Notes: generated by a model not told the origin, from the sequence alone. A stretch of DNA of 21,299 nucleotides from Phoronis ovalis (GCA_028565635.1 JAOXYB010101715.1:1-21299), one strand, 5' to 3'; counted from the first letter of the stretch, positions 1 through 9,053 are shown. Numbers and translations: made by a program.

Positions 1-57
1 CAAACAGAAACAACCAAAAAAGCCAGCGCCAAGGAGGAAAAAAGAAAAAAATCATAA
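1..57 (+). CDS. Possible C-terminal end of an upstream gene (partial)
   Basis: From base 1 a frame reads through 18 mostly Lys, Glu, Thr and Ala codons to TAA at 55-57, giving a tail ending KRKKS. It is followed by about 270 nt without a convincing frame and then AATAAA at 324-329, which fits a last exon plus 3' UTR. All three frames are open for a while here; frame 2 stays open to about 180, so the frame choice is uncertain. I do not recognise the protein, and the rest of it lies outside the window. Confidence 0.3.
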   Translation, partial: QTETTKKASAKEEKRKKS

Positions 58-345
58 ATTTAAGGTTTTCGCACTTCCAGCAGGGCCAGACCACTCCGCC
101 ACCACTGTGGTTACATCAATTGTGACCTTATGCCAGCTGCCCTTTTTATGCCTGAACTGTAAAGTTTCCCTGTCATTTTGATTCAAAGCTGTATTTCTGT
201 TCAAATTTGTATTTCTAAGCTTATACTATGTTTGCACAGATCTTCATACCTATGCTCTTTGTTGTTACCAATAGTAGTGCATGCTTATGTTCTGTAACTT
301 TTTAAAGTACCTCAAATGTGTTGAATAAAATTCTTAAACTGTCTT
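58..345 (+). other. Probable 3' UTR of the upstream gene
   Basis: Non-coding-looking, T-rich sequence follows the possible stop codon at 55-57. It ends shortly after a canonical AATAAA at 324-329, so cleavage would be expected about 10-25 nt further on. Nothing else is evident in it. Confidence 0.35.
324..329 (+). terminator. Poly(A) signal AATAAA (upstream gene)
   Basis: This is an exact AATAAA about 270 nt after the possible stop codon of the gene entering from the left. It separates that gene from the MYND gene downstream. Confidence 0.4.
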
Positions 346-410
346 TGAAAATGGCACCAATGAAGGTCAAGGGCATATTTAAATTAGGTTAGAATTCCAA
401 TCAATACCAG

Positions 411-566
411 AGTGGAATACAATCTAACTGCAGTTGTATTCCACTGTATTCCACATTATATTCTGATTGTATACAATCTTTGTACCCAAAACTGGGATTC
501 ATAATTTTCACAAGAACCACAAAATAAGTTTGTATTCCAAATACAAGTGGAATACTTTTGGAATAC
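411..566. repeat. Cluster of GTGGAATAC / GTATTCCAC motifs, partly palindromic
   Basis: Six copies of a GGAATAC core occur in both orientations: 412-420 (+), 436-444 (-), 446-454 (-), 532-538 (-), 547-555 (+) and 560-566 (+). The first two form a 12-bp perfect inverted repeat (AGTGGAATACAA at 411-422, TTGTATTCCACT at 434-445) with an 11-nt loop. The cluster lies between two genes, just upstream of the first visible MYND-gene exon. It could be a decayed foldback element or clustered binding sites. Confidence 0.5.
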
Positions 567-693
567 TAAAATAGTATTTCAATTTGGCAAGAGGCGTGGT
601 ATTTTAAATTCCTTTCAATTGATATCTTCTCTTTTGTATTTGAGAGGATATTTAAATTTATTCTTGAAATTTTTAGTACATTATTTATTCCAG

Positions 694-2563
694 ATGTTGC
701 AGCAGACATGTCACTCATCTCGAAGCATATGACAGCGTGCGTGTGTGTCAGTTAGTGGGAGAATCTGGTATTGACTATGGTATTATGCTGTGGACAAGTT
801 TTGAAGATTTCAATAAGATACAATGTGGTCGCTACTGTCAGACTGAAGCTATACTATCAGGTATTTGTGAAAAGCTCAAGATTTATGTGTGTACCTTGAA
901 TGATTTATGTGTATACTTAAATGTGTACAAAATATTGTGTGTCTGGAGTATGTTAGTTTTATAGTAATCAATCTTGCTTCTGGAGTATGTTAGTTTTATA
1001 GTAATCAATCTTGCTAAGTTGTGATTGGCTAAAAATTTTAATATTTGTACTGCAATTAACGCATCAATATTATATGCCAATATATGGCATTTCATGAATC
1101 TGGAGAGCCCCAATCAAGAAAAACATCTGGTCTGGTTTTAAATATTCTTGTATAGCATATTATTTCCTTAAATTTTAGGAACACCAATTGGTATAAGTTT
1201 TAAGCGATATTCTGGACATTGCCAGGAAGTGGCACTGATGCATAAACTCAAACTTACATTACCAGAAGGTGTTTACCCAGAATTCAACAATTTTTGTCGA
1301 CCATTCAAAATAAATTGTCTAGATTTACATCTGCTGGAAGCAGCATGTGCTACACTACCAACATTTTATGAAGAGAACATGGTGAGGTTGAATCCTTATG
1401 ACTTCAAAAAAACCAAGGTGACGGTTGAAATAAAGAACGGGTTTAAAAGAAATGTTAACATAGATGTTAAATACCCAGCTGGTGATCCAATCGGCCGCGA
1501 GGGACGAGTATCTGCACCTGGTAATATTACTCGATGGGCTCTACCCCCGTATTGCTGTCAAACTATTGGCCAAACAATTGATTATTATGAGAGACACATG
1601 CCAGCTCGTTTACTGCCAGTGAAAGAAGAACTGGAGTTAAAAACAACAGCTCAACTGAAGAAATGTTTAAAAGCATGTAAAGTAGATATTAATGGTTGCT
1701 TTGAACGTCAAGATATGTTCGATGTTGCTGAACATTTTCGGGAAAGTAATCGGGTGCAGCAATTAAGCAACCACGAATTGGGTATTATGTATGGTATGGC
1801 TAATGCCACTTGGCAACTAAACACTCCAGAAACCACCTTAGAAGCCATTGATTTAGGTCTGGAAATTGTTAACAGGAAGAATGATTTTATGGAAGTTCGT
1901 TATTTCTTACTTGATCTGATGTTAGAGCTAGATTTATATGATGATGCTTTGAAGTTGATGAAGAAGTACCCTGAGGACTGGTCAGTAGAATGGTTTTGGA
2001 CGACATCATTATTATTGTACAAAACCAAAGGTGGTGCATCAAAAGCTGCTTTATCTGCATTGAAGCAAGCTATTTATCAAAATCCTCATGTCCCGAAGTA
2101 CCTGACTGGTCAACAGACAATGTCATTTATTGGTCAGCGAGGTTATAGCACTTGTATCACTAAAGACGGTGTGGAAGGTAATGATAATGAAGCTATCAAA
2201 TACTTACACAATCATCGTCGGTATTGGACTGCCACAGAGGGCGCTGTAGAATGGGTGGCTGAAAATGGTCCTCAGCTCCATCACGAGATCAAACAAGAAA
2301 AGAAACAATGTAAAAGTCAAGGCAAGAAATTCAACATGGCTGAGCTGAAGATTCCGAAACTTGTTAGTTGCCATAATTGTGGAGCTTCTGACGTAAAGTT
2401 ACGTTTATGTTCTGCATGTCGTAAAGTTGGTTATTGTTCACGAGATTGTCAGAAATGTGACTGGAAACAGCACAAGAAATCATGTGAAGAAGAGGATTAT
2501 AGCTCAGATTCAGAATCTGAGAATGGATTACCTATTGATATGAGAGACTGTCCCATAAGTTAA
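694..2563 (+). CDS. MYND-type zinc finger protein with helical (TPR-like) repeats; 5' end missing
   Basis: The visible coding sequence is join(694..860, 1179..2563), about 516 residues. A TTATTCCAG acceptor precedes 694, where the codon phase leaves one leading base. The donor at 860/861 is CAG|GTATTT and the acceptor TTTTAG precedes 1179. The split Gly codon keeps the frame open (LSG-TPIGIS), so the GTG at 1229 is not a start. At the C-terminus, residues about 453-491 form a complete MYND finger, C-x2-C-x9-C-x2-C-x5-C-x3-C-x7-H-x3-C, normally a zinc-bound protein-interaction module. The middle is helical and repeat-like. The stretch around NPHVPKYLTG, followed by an acidic GNDNEAIKYL segment, resembles a C-terminal region I associate with ST7-like or bacterial TPR proteins; that is inference. 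The tail after the finger is acidic. The start exon was not found; it would lie before 694. Molecular role is unknown, probably a nuclear or cytoplasmic adaptor. Confidence 0.85.
861..1178 (+). other. Intron of the MYND gene
   Basis: This 318-nt phase-1 intron has a GTATTT donor and a TTTTAG acceptor. Removing it restores one continuous frame. It contains a perfect 37-bp tandem duplication. Confidence 0.8.
942..1015 (+). repeat. Perfect 37-bp tandem duplication in an intron
   Basis: Two identical 37-bp copies lie head to tail at 942-978 and 979-1015, both starting TCTGGAGTATGTTAG. There is no mismatch between copies, so the duplication is recent or a replication-slippage polymorphism. Confidence 0.95.
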
Positions 2564-2830
2564 CTGAAGAAATATCCTTTATTGTTGTGAGAGGTCTGAT
2601 TCTTTTGCTGTCGATTTTGAGATGTTGTGTACCTGTCTATCCTACTATATCAAACCTGCTGGTGGTATATAATGGGAAACTTAAACATTTATAAATTTGA
2701 AATTTTCGGTTTTAACGTGTTTAAATGTATCTGCTTTGAGTATGATAATGGGATATTTGTTTTCCGCCTTATCATACTTTTATTGAGATTGAAACTAGTC
2801 GAAGAATAAAGTGGATCACCACAGATTTCT
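2564..2830 (+). other. 3' UTR of the MYND gene
   Basis: AT-rich sequence runs from the TAA at 2561-2563 to just past AATAAA at 2805-2810. A 60-codon open frame inside it (2627-2809) has no ATG context or domain and looks random. A second AATAAA at 3124-3129 could serve a longer isoform. Confidence 0.6.
2805..2810 (+). terminator. Poly(A) signal AATAAA (MYND gene)
   Basis: The canonical hexamer lies 242 nt past the stop codon. An alternative distal signal is at 3124-3129. Confidence 0.6.
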
Positions 2831-3691
2831 GTTAGTAGTACCAGAGGACCTAAACCTGCATTGTTTATTTTTTAATGTGTTTCAATTTTAATCTATTTTT
2901 GATTTGTCTGCTTGACAAGGTAAAAGTTGTATGGTTGTGTTGCACCTAAATCTCTTTGTGTTCAGTTTACCAAACATTTGCATATTTTTAATATTTGAGT
3001 TTTTAGTTAAGGTTTATTACATATATAGTATTTGCTGAAAGTAGCTTCCTGTATGTTATAGTAGTAGCTTAGTTCTCATTGTTGTTTCAGATTATCACCT
3101 TTAGAGTGAGAATTAACAGAAAAAATAAACATTTGAGTTTTATATATCCTAGTTTATACATAAATTATAGTACTTTTTTATATAACATAGTTGTCATGTT
3201 TGTCTTATTGCACTTTAAAGATGATCTTTTGCTACATATATTTTTTTAGTCATTAATATAGTTGATTTGCTGAATTAAACGTCTGGTTCATTTCTCTTCT
3301 ACTACATGTTCTTATTCAAGTTCAAAGCATAATGCATGAAATCAAAGCTTAATTACAATAATCATAGGAAAAACAAAATATCCAACAAAATAGATTTTTA
3401 AAATTTTCCTTTAATATTCAGATTTCGTCAAAACATAGGCACGAACTTAGGCAGTTGTCTCACTAAGTGCAGCCCCCACAGAATCCCCTCCCACTTTTTG
3501 TATATTACTAATCCATTTTTCTTTAAAAAAAGTAAAGGAATCTCGGAGGATATTTTGTTTTTCTCAAATATCGAACTTTTCATTATTAAGAAATTAAAAA
3601 GAGCATGTAAAACTATGTGAACTATGATCCTGATATGTTCAAAAAATCCTGTCTATCATCATGCAGATCACCTCCTGCTTGCGTAATACTA
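2831..3691. other. Intergenic AT-rich stretch
   Basis: I see no gene, RNA or clear repeat here. It holds a possible second poly(A) signal at 3124-3129 and homopolymer runs. Homology to the flank of gene B begins only near 3692. Confidence 0.5.
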
Positions 3692-4134
3692 GTATCCACC
3701 CAGTGGTGACTGACATAACTAATATTAGTATACACGAATCTGTGATTGCATCACCAATGCTGTAAAGTTTCCTTAATATTAATACTTAATGAAGGCATTT
3801 TGGATTTGCTAGCCCAAATTTTTGCTTTGTATTTATCATTAACATTTATTTCTTTCATGAAGAATGTTGTATTTTCGCGGTCTGTTGTAAATCACACTAA
3901 TTAATGCTTTATGGTCAAAATAATGTTAATAACAAAGCGATATCAGCGGAATTTAAAGAAAATGAGTGAATTTATCAAAAAATTAATATTGAAAACAGTG
4001 AAATAAAGTAACACGGAGCAGTGGCTGCACTAAATGTTGCTAAATTAATCGTGTAGGAATGTTCAACGATCCCAGGACTTTGAACTTGCGCGTAAGGAAT
4101 ACGTACTCGGTTTTATCTAACCTTTTTATAAGAT
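3692..4134 (+). promoter_or_regulatory. Upstream region of LRR-Ig gene A with conserved promoter block
   Basis: This flank aligns by eye with 9054-9548 upstream of gene B. Shared pieces include GTATCCACC...TGGTGACTGACA (3692-3715), TTGGATTTG near 3800 and ATTAACATT near 3838. The strongest part is a promoter-like block: GGACTTTGAACTTGCGCGTA (4075-4094, identical in B) and a 27-nt perfect match at 4108-4134 ending TTTTTATAAGAT. The TATAAG in it is a plausible TATA box, placing transcription start near 4155-4165. Strict conservation inside otherwise drifting sequence argues for regulatory function. Confidence 0.6.
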
Positions 4135-4157
4135 CACAGCCGTAACAATTTTACTTT

Positions 4158-4253
4158 ATTCCTCATCAGTGGGTTAGCCAGGAAGAGCATTCGAAAAAAA
4201 CAATTCAATAACCAACAGAAACTGAATCGTCGATCGAGATTGTTGTTTGGAAG
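4158..4253 (+). other. Putative 5' UTR exon 1 of gene A
   Basis: The stretch ends at a donor, TTTGGAAG|GTACCG, matched in gene B by TTTGGGAAG|GTACAG at 9692/9693. There is no ATG between the promoter block and the donor, so the exon would be non-coding. The 5' boundary is only estimated from the TATA-like box. The intron that follows would run 4254-5084. Confidence 0.45.
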
Positions 4254-5084
4254 GTACCGTAATATTTATATTACGTAATTAATAAAATATTTTTTTTGCA
4301 TATCTCTTTTAAGTATCGTTTTCCGCTGCTTTGTGCCGTGTAACACAATTCCTAATTAATTTCAATTTCTGCCTGTCAGACTATATAATTACCACTTGTT
4401 GATGGCTTTGAAGGTCGAAGAATTAAAAATACAAGTAAAAAAATAAACTTGGAACGATGATCATAAAGAAAACATCTGAATTTCGTATTTACGCAATGTA
4501 GTCTAAATATACTAATAGGGCCACATAATATGACAGTAAACTAGTCTAAGCACGACGTCTTGGGCGTTCCTTCCTTAAATATTAGAAGCCTATCGCGTTT
4601 CATGTGCGGTTTTCATTTTGGAAAATATTGAGGTGATCGATTTGTTAGGAAATTGAAATTAGCGATAAAGGAAGGTGGTAGAACAAAAAATGACAGAAAC
4701 ACTTTTCAATATAGACACAATGGTCGAAAAAAATCAAATGCTTGAGCTTTCAGGTGTAATACAGTTCCAGCAATTAAGTCAAAAAGTTATTGCTCTGTAC
4801 TCTGTACACCCAAAGATTTGACTTAAAAAAATCGAGTGGAATGTAAACATGGTTGAACGTACATTGTATTTTTAGTCTGAAGTGTTCTGAAGTCTTTGTA
4901 ATTGGCACAATCCCTATGAATAATACATTATTTCAAAATTTAATTTGACGATAGCATTTTGTTAAGTAATACTTCTTTGTCGAGGACATTAAAACGCGAG
5001 CATAAAGTTGAAATATCACTCATAAATTGTTATTTTAATTAATTTTTCAAAAATTTATTATATTTTGTTATATTTGTATTTTAG
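4254..5084 (+). other. Putative intron 1 of gene A
   Basis: This 831-nt AT-rich interval lies between a GTACCG donor and a TTTGTATTTTAG acceptor. B has the same pair 671 nt apart (9693-10363), and patches of similarity run through both. No coding frame or repeat is evident in it. Confidence 0.45.
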
Positions 5085-5224
5085 TTTGTCCGTTTTTAAA
5101 CTTGCTCAGTAGGCAAGATCTGGTTAACGAACTGGTTGTTGAAAAAAAAACTGGCGCAGTTTCGTCATATGCAGTTACTAGAGTGACAGGGTTAAAAAAA
5201 CGGCACAAACATGACTAATAAGTG
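5085..5224 (+). other. Exon 2 of gene A: 5' UTR and first codons
   Basis: The acceptor TTGTATTTTAG precedes 5085, and the donor TG|GTAATA lies at 5224/5225. Only the last 14 nt code. The context ACAAACATGAC at the start codon is identical in gene B. An upstream ATG at 5169 opens a five-codon reading frame ending in TGA. The match to B covers the acceptor, TTTCGTCATAT, the start and the donor. Confidence 0.6.
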
Positions 5225-7569
5225 GTAATACATCTATCAATTAAATTGTGCTGCTTCGTTAGTCCACGATGACGATACAATCATATTAAAACAAGTGTCA
5301 CGTACGTGTCTCTCATCGTGATCATTTAATTGGTTGTCTTTTATTTCCTTATAGACAGATTACTGGTGTCAATATTTGATTTGAGTTGTCAGTTCTTTAA
5401 CGATATCACAATCAGTATCTGTCGCAAGATACTTACCTTGGCGAACCACTATAAAGATACGTTTCTAATTTTAAACTCATATCTACGGGTCTAGAAAATT
5501 ATATTTTTTGTAGGTACAAGTCAAGTGCGATAGTGTGCGTGATATTATCGGCCATCGCTAGTTGTCAAAGTTGTCCTGCAGGATGCAGTTGCGACTCTAC
5601 ACGTAATGAAGTCTTATGTAGCGGTATCACTAAGCTGCCAACAAGTTTACCATCGAAAACTAAAACTTTAACAGTTAGGGACTGCAATCTAGGCGGGGTT
5701 TTAGACGCTACTCATTTGTCTTATCTAAAAAGCTCCACTGTTGAGCACTTAACCATTGAAAATTGTAACGTGACTGAGATTCGATCAATGGCGTTTTATG
5801 TTTATGCGGGACTGAAAAGTCTCAGTCTTGCTAATAATAAGCTAAAAGTAATTGAACTAGTATCACTTGTCGGTCTCTCCGGATTGCAGTCTCTAAACTT
5901 AAAAGATAATGAAATCAGTAGTTTGAAAATTGGATCATTCGTGTCTATGGACCAGTTGACTTATCTAGATATTTCTGGTAATAAGTTAAAATCTTTCTCC
6001 AATGAACTGTTTATGCCCCTAGAGTCATTGAAAACTTTAGATATATCTGGTAATGAATTTGAAACCTTTTATGCATCCATTTTTAAAGGTCTTGATGCTG
6101 TAACTAAGCTTAACGCAAGCTATAATACATTGACTAGCCTCCCAGATAACGCATTTCAAGGACTGCCAAATATTCAAACTTTAGATTTGCGAAATAACAA
6201 ATTGACTTCTTTTCCAAGATATTTATTTGGAAATTTAACATATCTTCGCACTTTGATCTTAGACTCGAATCGTATACAACTTAATTCCCCTGGCATTTTG
6301 ACACTGTATGGACTAAAATCGATTACTCACCTGTCCTTGAAAAGTAATAACCTGAACAACATAGACTTGTCTGTGTTCCACGGCATGACAAATTTGGCCA
6401 ATTTGGATTTATCAAAAAATAATTTTACCACCGTACGTAACGGCGTCTATACTGGAATAACCAATCTTCAAAAGTTAATATTAAATGATAATCCCATCAA
6501 CACGATCGAAAGTGATGCGTTTAAACATCTTACAGATCTACAAGACCTTCATATAACAAACACAAGTTTAAATGCGTTGAATGGAGTAGTATTTAATCCG
6601 TTAACAAATTTAATTAAATTATTTTTGGAAAATAACGCCTTCACAACCATTCCGCCTAATATGAACTTGCCAAAATTGCAATATCTCCATCTTGAAAGAA
6701 ATAAATTAACTTCGTATGGAAATGGTTTCTCCTATTTGAAAGCATTGCGTTATCTGTACTTGGATAATAATCAGCTCCAGTCCTTCCCCACCTTAACCTT
6801 ATCCAATTTCTACCATTTAGAAATCAGAAAGAATTTTATTTCTAGCTTATCTAGTAAACACTTTGCATCCATTAGTAACTTAAGATTTCTGTTTCTAGAC
6901 GACAACACACTTCAAACTTTGTATGAAGATCAGTTAAAATCTTATTTTGCAACAATGACTAGAATATCTTTGGGTGGAAATCCTTTTCACTGTAACTGTG
7001 AGGTTGCTTGGATGAAAACTATAAGTGGTTTGAAAGCAAACACTGGCGATGTCAATGCTTTGCGCTGCAAAACCCCCCATACAAAGTTATTGATAACTGA
7101 GACCACAAATTCCGATCTAGTTTGTACCTTGCCTAAGTTTGTGTACGGATCTACGTATGTGGTAACAGAGAATAATGACTTGGTATTTAAGTGCACTGCA
7201 GAGGGTGATCCTGCTCCTATTGTGTACTGGGAATATGTTAACATCGGCAGTGTGTCACATCATCAGTGCACCAGGTGTTTTTCTTATAGCCAGTGCACTT
7301 ATCCCTGGGGCTCATGTAGTAGCACCTACCGCTGGGGAGGTAGTTCTGGATATGCGTGCAAATGTTCCTCTAGTTCACCGACGATCTATTCTCGTGTTAT
7401 TTCTACCAGCAGCTATCTAACTCAAGCCGCCCCTCTTGATAAAACTACCTTGAAAAACTCGCATGCGTTTCGCGTGTCAAATGCTGCCTCTCAATCTTTT
7501 AACTATCAGTGCAAAATTTCAAACGTCAAAGGAACACAAAACATTAAGTTTTTGAAAGAAAATAATTGA
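5211..7569 (+). CDS. Secreted LRR-Ig protein A
   Basis: CDS is join(5211..5224, 5514..7569), 689 residues. The long frame has no ATG at its signal peptide. ATG at 5211 reads MTNK plus TG, then a GTAATA donor; the acceptor TTTTTTGTAG before 5514 supplies G, making Trp5. Gene B has the same arrangement. Residues 1-22 are a signal peptide (hydrophobic, ending AIASC). A cysteine-rich LRR N-cap follows (CPAGCSC, about 25-60), then about 17-18 LRRs of 24 residues (LxxLxLxxN), then an LRR C-cap (CNC at 498-500, final Cys 542). One I-set-like Ig domain follows with Cys565, Trp577 and Cys671. The 94-residue gap between Trp and the second Cys is far above the usual 40 or so, because a six-cysteine insert sits there. 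There is no membrane segment, so it is probably secreted. A ligand-binding or immune role is inference. Paralogues are B and C. Confidence 0.88.
5225..5513 (+). other. Intron 2 of gene A
   Basis: This 289-nt phase-2 intron is homologous to the 273-nt intron of B at 10483-10755. A block at about 5330-5416, including GTCAATA and ATCACAATCAGT, is well conserved between the two copies although it cannot be coding. Confidence 0.65.
7231..7509 (+). other. Cysteine-rich insert inside the Ig domain of protein A (with flanking Ig strands)
   Basis: Between Trp577 and Cys671 lie six extra cysteines in a Ser/Tyr/Gly-rich segment, with a QCTRC pair, two single cysteines and an ACKC pair. It includes WGGSSGYACKC, shared with B. 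The even cysteine number suggests internal disulphides. This is the least conserved part among the paralogues. Confidence 0.7.
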
Positions 7570-7598
7570 TATATAACTGGTAATGTGGACAGCCTACA

Positions 7599-7938
7599 CC
7601 GGGGGAGGGGAGGAGTAAATGTGAAAGTGGGTACGCATGTTCCTACAAAATTTCGCGTGAAAGGGTATGTTTTTCGAACCGCCGGCACGTAACTCGCGTT
7701 ACGCGTTTAGGGTTTGTTTTTTTGGCTAAAATCAAGAAAAGGGGTGTTTTTTTGGAGGTGTGACACTTCGTTGGGGGTGTTTTTCCTCCAAAAGTCACTT
7801 GGTTAGGGGTGTATTTAAAAAAAAACTCACTTCCTTAGGGGTGTATTTTTTTGCAGAATTTCACTTTGTTAGGGGCTTTTTTGAAAAGCCTTGTTGGAAC
7901 ATGGGTATATACCCACTTTCATATTGACTGCCCCCCGG
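7599..7938. mobile_element. Foldback/MITE-like element with inverted ends and internal tandem repeats
   Basis: About 340 bp with imperfect inverted ends. The left end CCGGGGGAGGGG leads to TGTGAAAGTGGGTACGCATGTTCC. The reverse complement of the right end reads CCGGGGGGCAGTCA and continues through ATGAAAGTGGGTATA and CATGTTCCAAC. There is no coding capacity, so it would be non-autonomous. It begins about 30 nt after the stop of gene A and therefore probably lies in its 3' UTR. Gene B has no element at the corresponding place; GACTCTA, which abuts the right end (7938-7944), recurs at 12853-12859 in B. A clean target-site duplication was not resolved. Confidence 0.75.
7764..7890 (+). repeat. Degenerate 32-34-bp tandem repeats inside the element
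   Basis: Four units start at 7764, 7796, 7828 and 7862. Each begins CACTT, followed by TTAGGGGTGTATTTTT or a close variant. A weaker AGGGGTG copy near 7740 and a TTTAGGGTTTG copy near 7707 may be older units. Confidence 0.75.
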
Positions 7939-8300
7939 ACTCTACGGTAATGCGTAAAAAGCATTTAGTAATTGTATTTTGCAAATGCCCCAACCTATGA
8001 ATGATGTGAGTTTTTTTGTATTCGGCTTGATATGATTGACGACCGTTTATCACTACTGGCATAGATGCTTAAAGATTGTCTGAAATTAATGCAAGTATAT
8101 CATTATTACCATATATTATTGGTACATGATTTATGCTGTATGTTATAGTCTCAGTATAAAGCAATTTATAAATTGTTTTCATTTTTCTGAACTCTGCTTA
8201 GTCATCGGTTTTAATTTTCTAATTATATTATATAGTAGAAATATACAAGAATTTGGCGAATGTCTATCTTGTACATAATGATATCAAATGCTATGAATGC
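7939..8300 (+). other. 3' flank of gene A homologous to that of gene B
   Basis: The landmark TGCTTAAAGATTGTCTGAAA at 8066-8085 matches TGCTTAAAGTTTGCCTGAAA at 13028-13047 after gene B. The AGTTAGCT near 8308 matches the B sequence just before its AATAAA, but A lacks that hexamer. The 3' end of gene A is therefore not defined. Confidence 0.5.
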
Positions 8301-9053
8301 TTGCCAACAGTTAGCTTATTGCGAACTGGTCGTGAATATGTCAATTATTCATGCATGTATATAAACTAATTCAAAGTCTCTGAATGTAATATTTAATGAT
8401 TTTCAGATGTTTTACGCAATATCATGTACGTCGAAAAATTGTTTTAAAATATACGAAATCTTTTTCTTATTCAATGTTAATGAAAAACCTTTTTATTTGC
8501 TCACATATTTGTAATTTATTTTAAACGATGTTTATTATCTTGCTGATTGGGAAAGAGGGTCATTGCGGGAACTGACAAAACGCTTTGCTTCTTTGCTCAG
8601 CGTTTTCAGGATAGGCATATATTGGAATCATGATCATGGCTTCTTGAAGAGGTTTGCATGATCACAATATAACCCTATCTTTTAAGAAGGGTTTTTCATC
8701 ATGCACAGAAGTGAATATCAAAAACCAACCATAGCCAATACATGTTAACAGAAACATACGATTTAAACGGCTGTGTCACGTGATGGAGCCATTTAGTTGG
8801 TTAGAAAGCCTAAAATAACTGTTTTGTCACATACGTTTCCCTACAATTGTTTTTCGGATATTATTACTTGTTACATAGATACTTTATACAAGCCTCTATG
8901 CCGATTCACTTAGTCAACTAAATGTTGACCTGCTTTTGCAGTAAATCGCACCTTTATCCGTTAAGAAATCAAAGGGGTAAGGGCACTTATAACATTGAGC
9001 GTTTTCGATCAACTTTGAACCATGTTCAAAATAATTTGTCAAGCGTAACACTG
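8301..9053. other. Intergenic stretch between genes A and B
   Basis: AT-rich with no gene or clear repeat seen. It contains a small 8-bp inverted repeat (AAAACGCT at 8577-8584, AGCGTTTT at 8599-8606), which is not enough to call a structure. Confidence 0.5.

Noticed and set aside
547-732. 61-codon open frame upstream of the MYND gene
   Set aside because: Starts at GTG inside the repeat cluster, has no family resemblance and overlaps the true exon in another frame.
5362-5421. Possible additional coding exon in intron 2 of A (and 10611-10671 in B)
   Set aside because: Good acceptors and a conserved GT are present, but joining it after the TG of exon 2 creates TGA at once in A, and B meets a stop after about 17 codons.
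5449-5456. CTATAAAG as a TATA box directly upstream of the main exon of A
   Set aside because: No ATG follows before the signal-peptide frame in A, and the B counterpart (TTTTAAAG) is poor. The stub-exon model explains both genes better.
7660-7700. TTCGAACC resembling a tRNA T-arm
   Set aside because: It lies inside the foldback element and no acceptor stem or anticodon arm surrounds it.
8577-8606. Hairpin AAAACGCT...AGCGTTTT as a structured RNA
   Set aside because: Only an 8-bp stem with a 14-nt loop, unsupported by conservation between the A and B flanks.
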